DNA of 64,000 nt. Source: Saturnia japonica. Taxonomy: Eukaryota > Arthropoda > Insecta > Lepidoptera > Saturniidae. The notes beneath the pieces were generated by a model, which was given only the letters and a program-made list of their open reading frames with translations, ran no database searches and was not told the origin of the DNA. The stretch is taken from NCBI GenBank assembly GCA_033032175.1, contig CM065328.1:12400690-12464689 (forward strand), read 5' to 3'. The translations under genes and the position numbers were made by a program. Shown piece by piece: positions 35,001-42,918 of this stretch (the stretch's first letter is position 1; every line of letters begins with the position of its first letter).

Positions 35001-35811
35001 TGTATTCAAAACAAAGTTTTTCTATTGCTTCTCGTTCTTCTTGATTAGCATGATCTAATCGGAGTTTCGATAAATTTTGTGTAAGTAATTCATCAATCTC
35101 AAAATCATTTAATTGTTGCCCGGTTGATAAATTTATTTTGCAAGTATTATTATTAAGGCTGGTTATATTCAATGGTTCGTTAAAAGTTAAAGTCACACTA
35201 TCTTGCGAAGCATTCTGCATGACTGTTGTTGCAAATGAATCTTTGCAAGTAACTATAGCGCTAGGCATACGTACTTCATTTCCAAAATTTTTAAAATTAA
35301 TTATTGCTTCACCATTAATTAAATTTGTAGGCACCTTAACACGGGTTTCAGTGCGTGGTTCTAGCGTTATTTCCCACGGGGGACTATAAATTATTGGAAT
35401 TTCTGTATTTTGTGTCCGTAAAATTAAATTTTTCATGTCTATAGTCGCGTTCAATATTTTTAATAAGTTAGAACCTATTAATCCGTCATATCTTCCATCT
35501 ACATTATATATATAAAATTTATGATTCATCGGACTTTTAAAACTTTCCAATAAAGGTATATCTATAACTTCGTCATGTAGGCTACGTCCATGTGTACTAA
35601 TAACTTCAAAAGGATCAATATATTTATAATCTGAAAAATATTCATCAGCTTTAGCGGGACTAATAAAACTTCTGGTACTTCCGGTATCAATCATTAAACG
35701 AGCATCAATTTCAGGAATATAAATATGCGGTAGTTTATTTATGCCGTCATAATTTAAGTGTACTATTTCTGGGGGTCGCTCTTGGAGGCTTTTATAGGAA
35801 AATTTACGCAT
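32047..35811 (-). CDS. Errantivirus pol (protease, RT, RNase H, integrase)
   Basis: 1254-codon polyprotein, no internal stops. In order: aspartic protease with IDTGS at about residue 42; reverse transcriptase with FRMVVDYRRIND and the catalytic YLDD near 455; RNase H with TTDASNYALGAVL near 602; and integrase with an HHCC zinc finger (His pair near 909-915, Cys pair within SCETC) and a DDE triad in EIFIDIF, SADSGTEF and GLIERF (near 977, 1028 and 1066). All active-site residues I can check are present. It begins inside gag in the -1 frame (overlap 35763-35811) and is presumably made by ribosomal frameshifting. The first ATG (35811) may therefore not be the real start. Best match class: Ty3/gypsy Errantivirus. 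Confidence 0.95.
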   Translation of the reverse strand: MRKFSYKSLQERPPEIVHLNYDGINKLPHIYIPEIDARLMIDTGSTRSFISPAKADEYFSDYKYIDPFEVISTHGRSLHDEVIDIPLLESFKSPMNHKFYIYNVDGRYDGLIGSNLLKILNATIDMKNLILRTQNTEIPIIYSPPWEITLEPRTETRVKVPTNLINGEAIINFKNFGNEVRMPSAIVTCKDSFATTVMQNASQDSVTLTFNEPLNITSLNNNTCKINLSTGQQLNDFEIDELLTQNLSKLRLDHANQEEREAIEKLCFEYRDIFYCDKLPLTFSNQVKHRIRTKNEDPIFIRQYRLPPSQNDEIQKQVEKLLKDNVIQESFSPWSAPVHLVPKKMDASGEQKFRMVVDYRRINDITTDDKYPLPNINDLFDKLGKSTYFSTLDLASGYHQIEVDEQDRPKTAFTTPMGHFEFTRMPFGLKTAPATFQRAMDNVLRGLQGIHCLVYLDDIIIYSSSIQEHVEKLRKVFDRLKQTNLKVTLDKCEFFKKDVLYLGHKITKHGLQPNDDKIRAVLAFPLPRTSTEIKSFLGLIGYYRKFIKDFSKITQPLTSCLKKKNKIEINESYVQAFQKCKELLVNAPILQFPDFSKPFILTTDASNYALGAVLSQGSVGNEKPIAYASRTLNDAETRYSTIEKELLAIVWAVKHFRPYLYGRKFTIFTDRRPLAWLNSLKEPNSKLTRWKLRLAEFDFDIIYKNGKQNSNADALSRIKLNILKDDMSLRVNVSDTERSESPILISDSSETLTIPSDSDKTLTHPIRSPSSSTITACSLPETIHSAEDIDTNGIPIIEEAIDTKPNQILIFTWNRNQLSIKDLSHEKQKILEVHLPVNNTNLVKKFLLEYIKPKIKYFFYFESEIHRKQFTNAVIKLFKKDTVKIYECTKRVIYLGDEKEQRATILAYHQGKTSHRGIKETLMKLKRNYFWTNMDITVASVINSCETCKTLKYDRKPLKPELMLTQTQTKPFAEIFIDIFSIEGSYFLTIIDAFSKLGQAFEISNRSTPEVVRALIKFFSFYGVPNKISADSGTEFNNTLLKETLQFYKIELHISTPHNPNSMGLIERFHSTILEIYRIAKYEHKITDAANVMTYAIMSYNQTIHSTTGLTPFEVVFGHTDSNSTFEVNFNKQYTQQLVNDHMKRTKYLYKYLTDKVIENKEKIKTKRGGETSFDIQEEDTIFVKGVNTRRSKDKPRYQKAQVYGKIDRNICPVKMKTRKTNVPIKDIKRPSQVPPRAPGSDHQDSRPSTSQNR

Positions 35812-37037
35812 TCATTTTCAGCTTCTTCAGTTTCAACAGGTTCTATGTTTTCATGATAATCGTCATAAGCAGTTTGTTGATTATCGTCAATGAAATAATG
35901 ATTTTCATATTCTGTATAATCAGGTTGATAGTCTTGGTATTCAATTTCAGGGTCGTTCATTTCTAAAGACTCTATCATATTTTGTCTAATAGGACGAGCT
36001 GTGCGCATTGACACATCGCTTGTCTGAAATTGAGGTGGATTACGTTGAGGTTGATTTTGTGGTGGTATACCAAATTTAAATTGTTGATTTGGCATGTTGA
36101 AATTAGGTCGGTTTTGTGTATTGTTAAATTGTGGTTTGAACCCTTGTTGATTAGGAATACCGAATTTAAAATTATTATTTCCAAAATTTGGTTTATATCC
36201 TTGTTGGTTTAGGTTAGGTCTGAATTGTACATTTTGATTTGGAATACCGAATTTAAAATTATTATTATACGGTTTAAAATTATTTTGTGTTTGGTATGGA
36301 ATTCCGAATTTAAAATTTTGTTGTCCGGAATTAAATGTATTTGGCACAAATGCAGGTTGAGGTTTGAAATTATTATTAAAATTATTTGTTAAAGTAGGCG
36401 TGAAAAATTGTTGAACTGGTTTAATATTAGATTTATTTTTATTTTTAGAATTGTACTGATATTGAAAATTGACCTCCTCCATGACAACACTTAGTGCGTT
36501 TTCTAAAACGGTACAACCTTTAAGTCGCACAATTCGAATTAAATCCTCTGGTAAATTATATAAAAATACATTCAAGCACATATTATTATAGATAATCATT
36601 TTAGCGGCTTTGAGGCCTTCATCAGTTAATAAATTGACCTTGGAGAAGAGGGTGCAGCGTGTTTGTTGTATCCTGTTACAAAATTGCGTATATGTTTCAC
36701 CAACTTTAATTTTTAAATTTTCCAACTCAATTGCCACACACTCTTCCGATCTAGGATCACCAAAATGTTGAATCAAAACAGCTCTTAATTGTTCCCAAGT
36801 TGTTATGTCTTCTCTTTCACTTAGTAGAGCAGCGGCTTTACCACATAATCTACTAGTTATAGCATGAAACACATATGTAGTTTGAACAACATTGTTTGAT
36901 CCGCTAAAATTTCTGATTATATATTCACTTTTTTTAATAAATAAATTTAAAATATTTTGATCACCATCGTACTTGGGAATTAAACTTAAAAGTTCTTTTG
37001 ATACTAATTGAATTGTTGATTCATTGTTGCGTTGCAT
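35763..37037 (-). CDS. Errantivirus gag
   Basis: 424-codon structural polyprotein. Residues 1-195 are a predicted helical capsid-type region with the conserved TWEQLRAVLIQHFG and GETYTQFCNRIQQ stretches of Retrotrans_gag proteins. Residues 200-340 are an Asn/Gln-rich low-complexity region carrying four FKFGIP repeats (FKFG at 242, 261, 290 and 320) alternating with FKP or YKP motifs. Residues 350-415 are acidic and Tyr-rich. There is no CCHC zinc knuckle, which is usual in errantiviruses. It overlaps pol by 49 nt. ATG at 37037. Confidence 0.9.
   Translation of the reverse strand: MQRNNESTIQLVSKELLSLIPKYDGDQNILNLFIKKSEYIIRNFSGSNNVVQTTYVFHAITSRLCGKAAALLSEREDITTWEQLRAVLIQHFGDPRSEECVAIELENLKIKVGETYTQFCNRIQQTRCTLFSKVNLLTDEGLKAAKMIIYNNMCLNVFLYNLPEDLIRIVRLKGCTVLENALSVVMEEVNFQYQYNSKNKNKSNIKPVQQFFTPTLTNNFNNNFKPQPAFVPNTFNSGQQNFKFGIPYQTQNNFKPYNNNFKFGIPNQNVQFRPNLNQQGYKPNFGNNNFKFGIPNQQGFKPQFNNTQNRPNFNMPNQQFKFGIPPQNQPQRNPPQFQTSDVSMRTARPIRQNMIESLEMNDPEIEYQDYQPDYTEYENHYFIDDNQQTAYDDYHENIEPVETEEAENECVNFPIKASKSDPQK
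35799..35805 (-). promoter_or_regulatory. Probable -1 ribosomal frameshift heptamer
   Basis: On the coding strand the gag frame reads A AAT TTT, a match to the X XXY YYZ slippery rule. It lies inside the 49-nt gag-pol overlap, and pol is in the -1 frame. Downstream RNA structure was not assessed. Confidence 0.65.
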
Positions 37038-37643
37038 TTTGAATTGTATTTATTTAATTAAACACACACAAAGTAAAATTCACAAAATTAAAATTCACAA
37101 AATAATATTTTCAAAATAAAATTCACAAAATAAATCTTATAACAAAATTATCAAAATCAAAATTCTCAAAATTAAAATTATCGAAATTAAAATTATCAAA
37201 TTAAAATTCTCAAAATTAATATTTATTATTAATATTTCTCAATATCTTATAATCTATGAAGTCAAATAACTTTCGACGATTTTTATTCGAAAATTATGAA
37301 AAATAATTTTCAACGATGTTTGTTTGAAAATTATAAAAATTTGTTAAATAATTTTCAACGATTTTTGTTTGAAAATTATAACAATGTCCAACGAAAAATA
37401 CAACCACAGAAAATAACAAGGACGAGACAAGGATTGTAAAAATGGTCACTTACAGTCTGCTCGTTCCCATGTCTTGCCGTATAGCTGCTTTCGCTTTTAG
37501 GACAGGATCTCTCGGAAATAGATGTGGAACCCGACGTTAACTTATTTATTGGTTCGTAGATACTCAAAATCTGCACATGAGACCGATTTGTAAGACTCGA
37601 ACACAGACTTTTATTGTTGATTGAGTATCCTACCGGCTGCGCC
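37038..37643 (-). other. Errantivirus 5' leader with repeat arrays
   Basis: Untranslated region between 5' LTR and gag. Near the LTR it has a consensus splice donor ACT|GTAAGT (37453-37448), the likely env mRNA donor. At 37266-37382 are three imperfect copies of a hairpin-forming unit (AATTTTCAACGATTTTTG, then TTTGAAAATTATA). At about 37070-37230 short units of the AAAATTCWCAAAATT kind are tandemly repeated. The position equals that of the gypsy insulator; a similar function is speculation. Confidence 0.6.
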
Positions 37644-37644
37644 A
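37628..37644 (-). other. tRNA-Ser primer-binding site
   Basis: The + strand here reads TCCTACCGGCTGCGCCA (first base 37628), identical to the 3' end of insect tRNA-Ser including CCA. The coding strand is therefore complementary to that tRNA. It abuts, and shares its last base with, the 5' LTR. Confidence 0.85.
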
Positions 37645-37950
37645 GTTAAATTTCGGGAGCACTGCCGAGGGTTTTTAAAAAGTCTAAGACAAGACTGATT
37701 CTCAAGAAGCTTTATTAAGAATGCTTTTATTTGTTACAAATGTCTCTTTTATAAACTCTTATTCTATAAACACAAAGTGGGGCTGTTTACTATGAAATAA
37801 TGAGAAATATGTCGCAATACATTCAGTCAAAACACCAGGTGTCTATCAGTAGTTTGCAGACATAATATGGGTTAAAAACGTAACATCAGCATTTCTAACG
37901 TATGTACCAATTAACAAGACGTAATAAGAGAGGGTACAGACTGCATAACT
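37644..37950 (-). repeat. 5' LTR of the errantivirus
   Basis: 307 bp, same as 30117-30423 by eye, with AGTTA...TAACT ends. It should carry the promoter. Followed on the right by the target duplicate ACCT. Confidence 0.95.
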
Positions 37951-37954
37951 ACCT

Positions 37955-40090
37955 ATAAAATACAGCGTGAAACTATAATTCCTAAACATATTGATGTTTA
38001 AAAATTACCTATGCCTAAACCCATTGATTCGATTTTTTTTAGAAATTATTGCTGATTGATCATAAAGCTGCTGGGCGGGTCATTCACATAGGTATATTCT
38101 GATTATTTATGAAAGATTTATTAAAATAATTTAAGCAATTACCTACTTATAAATAATCACTGAAAAGAAGATTAGTCAAGTTATTGACAGACAAGGGTTG
38201 CCAGACATAGACGTATTCCACTGTAAATTCCAAAATTTAGTCTCTGCTTTTTTTGAAGATAAAGAACATTATTCAATATAGTATTTCCATAAACATCGAA
38301 CAAATATGTTTGCCTATTGTGTTGGTTTCTTGCTAGAAATATCAATAAAATTCTGAATTGAAAATAATACTTATTTACCCCGAAAAATGAAACATTCTGA
38401 GTAGGTACCTAGTATATAATTATTTGGAAACTAACCTTTCCAAGCTATATTTAGTTGCTATTTATTTGGGAAATCTAGTAATACTAAATAAAAGTCAAAA
38501 GTACCTTTTTATAAAAAACATAAAATATTTGAGTGAGTATAATAAACCTAAGTTATGAAATATATTACACAACATAAGTGCGTACTCTAAAAAGTACGAA
38601 CGATTTAGTAAAAAATATTACTGTTCTTTTTTATTTACATTGGTATAGATTTTATAAGTATATTAATTAACTACCTACTACTCAAAATTTATAATGCGCA
38701 TCTATTAATTTATTTATAGGTATAACTCCACTCTGAGTGTGTAAGTAATTTATGATTCAAACATTACAATTCTATACTACGTTATCTCTAATATTAAAAG
38801 TAATACAGCATCGTTATAAGACAATCCAAATAAAATATATGAAAACATGTATTTTATTTAAATATCAACTAAAACTGATGAAGATTTTTTTTTATTGAAT
38901 TTTAGTTGACTTCATTTTGACTTTAAAAAAATAGCAACAATGCAATATTACACATTTATACATATTATGTTTATGCTTTCGACCGTTGATCTGTGGAATT
39001 TTTGTAATAATCCATTTTAGATTACCAGAATATGTTAATTCCTTCTGTAATTGCATATAGATACCTACATTGTATTTAGTATTGTGAGCATAATAATATT
39101 AATAAAATATTGAATTATGATAATATACCACTGTGGTTTTCATTATGATAATATTGCTAAATTTGTTAAGGTTAAGTATTAAATAAATAAACAAAAAAAT
39201 AATCATGTGTGCAATTCACACGTGGTAGAAGTGAAACCTTCATATCTATGTTTTTGTATAATTCAGAAAATTATCAAATACATACTAATTTAAAGTTTAT
39301 GAAAATGTACATACAAGTACATACAATCATTATTCACAATATCGTTTTCAATTAAGGCATCACCTTGCACATTTGAAATATCCATGGGAATATCATATGA
39401 AAAAAAAAACAAACGTATAATACGTACACGTATACGAAAAACCACGGTTGTTGTGATGCCTTTTCCCAACTAATAACTAAACAAAGGGAAATCTTCTGAC
39501 AAGATTTTCGCTCTCTTGTCAGAACTATCTAGGAAGTTTGTTTCACATCTGAAAATTCGTACTTTTCAATGTTCGTACCTACTTTTGTAGTTTTGGAATT
39601 TGCAACTTACATATTCTTATTTTAGCGCCCTCTAGGGAGTTTTTGTGACAAAATGAAAAATTGTACTTTGGTAACGTAATTTGCAAAATCCATAATTTTA
39701 TTTTTTTACAGTTCTCATTTTAGCGCCCTCTGTTGTTACTTCTGTACGAACTGGAAACGGTGTAATTTCTGATCATTGTTCTTATACTGCTTACACAATT
39801 ATGCCAATGTCATATGGATATTTCTCTAATCTTCATGGTTTAAACAATATCTTGTCTTTTTAAAACTGTCTAGAAAGTTTGGCAACTTAAGATATTATTA
39901 ATTTATAAAATCCACTTCATTTGTCTACGCAAAATATCGAAATTATACAACACAAAATGGCACCAACATTAAGTATTCTACATATGATAGCACCAATTAA
40001 CATAATTATATAGGATCGTTTGGCCGATCCTATTAATTAAAAATGCAGCTCAGCGTTTGAATTATTGCTGTATTTATTTTGTCGCTCGTA
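37955..40090. other. Intergenic AT-rich DNA with CTCF-like sites and a hairpin
   Basis: No gene seen. It holds an 11-bp stem hairpin (39494-39524) and two AGCGCCCTCT words (below). Confidence 0.45.
39624..39736 (+). promoter_or_regulatory. Pair of CTCF-like motifs
   Basis: AGCGCCCTCTAGGGA (39624-39638) and AGCGCCCTCTGTTGT (39722-39736) both match the AGCGCCMYCT core of the insect CTCF motif, in the same orientation and 98 bp apart. They lie between the two host genes. Function is inferred from motif alone. Confidence 0.3.
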
Positions 40091-40091
40091 A

Positions 40092-40195
40092 CTTTTTTTT
40101 TTTTTTTTTTTTTTTAGATCTGACTACACTGTTAGCCTTAGGGGCCCTAAAGCCGCTGCGGCTTTTACAGCTTCACCGGACTTGCCGCTCGTAAC
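40092..40195 (-). repeat. Poly-A-tailed dispersed repeat
   Basis: Minus-strand copy: the poly-T run (about 40097-40115) is its A tail. It is followed by the reverse complement of the 'GGTGAAGCTGTAAAAGCCGC' tail. Confidence 0.55.
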
Positions 40196-41093
40196 CGATT
40201 ACAGAATAATATATCTTCTTGTCAGTCAGTGACAGATGTCTTCTTTTATCTTTTTCAAGACCTGAAAGTCAGCCAGTCTATCATAAACAAAATAGAATGT
40301 GGCTGAAGTAAGAACTATTTATTGTGATAAGTCGCCACAATTATATTAATTAAAATTAAAACTATGGTATGTTGAGTGATCAAGATTCCGCCAAAACCTC
40401 TTTTTTATTTTTTATCAGTAAAATAAGTGGTTTCTGTTATAGTGCAATTTAAAAATAAACTTGACCGTCGAGAAATAAGTTTCTGTATAAAGTGATCAAC
40501 GTCAAGCATTATACCGGCCTGGTAAAACTGTCTCTCATAATCGAAAATCATACTAAATTTTGTGAAATTTACATTTACTACGAGTAAGTACCGATACGCA
40601 TATTTTCCCCGATATCTACTGGATTACAAAGTGTCGTTGCCGATTGTAGGTAATTGGTATTGATTAAAAGTATCGATTATATAATTGAATTTACCTTTAT
40701 CAACCCACCCCTACTCTTGAGTAAAGTTTAGAGGTGTTATGTTAGGCTGGTTAGGCTCATATTTTGATATTACGAATATAGAATATATTACTTATCTCAT
40801 ATAAGGTTACCGTACCTATTATCTGGTGTTAGTCAAATAATAGTCACCGAATCAATATTCACTATCCGCTACCTACTTTAATCTAATACATAATGATATT
40901 AAGCAAACCTATTCTCTACTTACAAAATGTGTGCATGAAATAAAAAATTGTTGTGAATATTTATTATTATTATCCTTATGCCCATTATATTACAAAAACG
41001 ATACGGTGATTAGAGAATTACTATGCGGTGACTCGCAGCACGGATCTCGTATTGCTTGCCTATTGTCTAATAAATAACTTATTACTGGTAACC
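40196..41093. other. Intergenic non-coding DNA
   Basis: No gene or classified element seen. Confidence 0.4.
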
Positions 41094-41371
41094 TACTATT
41101 TAGAGGTGGGCGATTATGAATGATTTACATAATCGAAATATTTCAATTATGAGTGATAATTGATAATCGAATTACAAATATGAATGATCATTCATAATGG
41201 AGTCTTGTGTGTACTACTCAAAGGTGTGCGAGAGTGGAAAGCTAAAAAAAAGATCGCGCAATCACAAACAAAGTTGTTAGTTAACAAGAACACATATTAT
41301 AACAATTAGGTAAAAAATAGGTCATTCGGTAGTAATAATTACTCATTTTATCAAATTATATAGTATAGTAA

Positions 41372-41880
41372 TCTATACAATTGAAAATTGAAGTGTCTAT
41401 TTGTAACGTCAAAGTAACAGTTTTTTTTACTAAATGCATATGAAAGTATATACAAAACCTATAACATAAAGCCAATTTTCAAAATTTTTGTCTGTCTGTC
41501 TGTCTGTTTGTTCCGGGTAATCTCCGAAACGGTTGGACTGATTTTGACGAGACTTTCACTTATAGATAGCTGGTGATATAGGTAGTAACTTAGGCTAATT
41601 TTATTTTTAAAAAAGAATTAGGGTTCCGCACAATAAAAAACTGGTCAAGGTGAATCAATTCGGGCACTTAAATGGCTTACGCTTAGTAAACCATAGGAGA
41701 TATAGCAAATTAATATACAAAATAATTATAGGCATTAAAAGACCTACAAAAAAGTCCGGGAGATTATATATCTATCTTCTAAAGAACATCCACAGTAAGC
41801 ATTTTTGTTTTTAAAATAGCCGGGAACGGGGGAGCAAGATTTGCGCGGGCATTCTTTGGTCCACGTGAAAAAGGCCAGTT
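41372..41880 (+). mobile_element. Non-autonomous Helitron nested in the hAT element
   Basis: Starts A|TCTATACAATTG at 41372. It has the GTCTGTCTG run and CCGAAACGGTTGGACTGATT. The 3' hairpin has decayed (CCACGTGAAAAAGG) and CTAG is lost. Confidence 0.65.
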
Positions 41881-42247
41881 ACTAATATTATTGGATGATG
41901 AATGATCACTCATCATCGAACTACTAATATTAGTAATTACTAATGGTACTTCGATTACGAATGATCACTCATCATCCAATAATATTAGTAATTACTACCC
42001 GTGTGCGATAAGTTAAGACTCGCCTGGAATGTAACCCTCCGCCCGCTAGCCCTGTAACTTCCCCTCAAGCTCCCATGTTGTACTATAGGTAACGCCATTT
42101 TTTTCAAATCTTAGTCTCGTGGTGGCTTACGTCTTGCAACGACGACGTTCTCCAATTTTATAATCTTATTTGATACTGTTTCGTTAATAGTAATTAAAGT
42201 TACCGCTATATTTTATTGTTATTTTTTGTGTTAAGTTTATTGTTATA

Positions 42248-42445
42248 ATGAAGGGTAAAACTTTACATAGCGGAGAGAGAAATCTCGTGTTAAAAGTGTT
42301 GGGCTTTTTTGAAAACGAAAAACTGAACAAACAGTTGTGTTTACCTCTTGATCAGGCAGTAAAAAGAACCTGTATGGCAACGGGAGTTTCGAAAGCCACA
42401 TTGAAAAATAGCAGAGACGAAGTCGCTGGTGGAAACTTGTTGTGA
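42248..42445 (+). pseudogene. N-terminal fragment of a DDE transposase-like ORF
   Basis: 65 codons starting MKGKTLHSGERNLVLKVLGF. It resembles the helix-turn-helix N-terminus common to a family of insect transposase-like proteins (VKRTCMATGVSKATLK), then stops at 42443. A probable captured fragment inside the hAT element, not its own transposase. The exact family is unsure. Confidence 0.4.
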
Positions 42446-42861
42446 TATTTTTTTGTGCACAGTACAACCATGCGTCTGTGGCGTCACCGCCCCCAGGTCT
42501 CAACTTATTGCGCACGAGTGGTACGAATAACTATAATCGAAATATCTCGAGATATCTTCATGTTCGAATCACATTAATATGTTAAATCTCATAATCGCCC
42601 ACCGCTACTATTTTCTGTATTCGTGTATCATAATTGTTCGCGGCTCGTATTATAATACCTGTACCCATTACGAAATATTCTTTACACCTCTAGTAAAGTT
42701 CAAACTTCAACTTCAGCAATTTTACCTTAAAACTGTCAATTACTATAAATATATTTGGCTAAGTTAACTTGGAGTTAGTTTCTGTATCAAAGGTGTAAGA
42801 ACGTTTGTATAACATAAAATAAGTTTATTTACATGTGTTTACAAAGATTAGAGTACACAAA

Positions 42862-42918
42862 ATGAGTGGAAATAAAAATGAAAGAGACAATTTTAATCGC
42901 AACAGAGCTAAAGAATTA
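42862..42918 (+). CDS. ERMP1-like exon 1 (start codon exon)
   Basis: 19 codons, [19 protein letters not shown], then donor TTA|GTAAGT in phase 0. This suits the phase-0 exon at 56779 and supplies the short hydrophilic N-terminus expected before the first membrane segment. It was too short for an ORF call and was found by reading. The join is inferred. Confidence 0.6.

Larger units (their letters stand above)
30117..37950 (-). mobile_element. Complete errantivirus (gypsy-class endogenous retrovirus)
   Basis: A 7834-bp provirus with 307-bp direct LTRs that appear identical by eye. The LTRs begin AGTTA and end TAACT, and are flanked by a 4-bp target duplication ACCT (30113-30116, 37951-37954). 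It has a tRNA-Ser primer site, a polypurine tract and three open genes (gag, pol, env) in retroviral order. Identical LTRs and open frames point to a very recent insertion and a possibly active element. It lies between tailup and the ERMP1-like gene, opposite to both. Errantiviruses are insect vertebrate-retrovirus-like elements; this one belongs with the lepidopteran env-carrying group to which TED belongs (inference). Confidence 0.95.
41102..42605. mobile_element. Composite hAT element with 8-bp target duplication
   Basis: A 1.5-kb element with ends AGAGGTGGGCGATTATGA and CTCATAATCGCCCACC, flanked by TACTATTT on both sides (41094-41101 and 42606-42613). The left end and internal segments match the MITE at 26966-27254. 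It contains a Helitron (41372-41880), a long inverted repeat (41881-41993) and an ORF start unrelated to hAT (42248). No hAT transposase, so it needs a helper. It ends about 250 bp before the first ERMP1-like coding exon. Confidence 0.8.

Noticed and set aside
36030..36212. Short ORFs opposite or out of frame with gag and pol
   Set aside because: Shadows of the errantivirus genes, without their own features.
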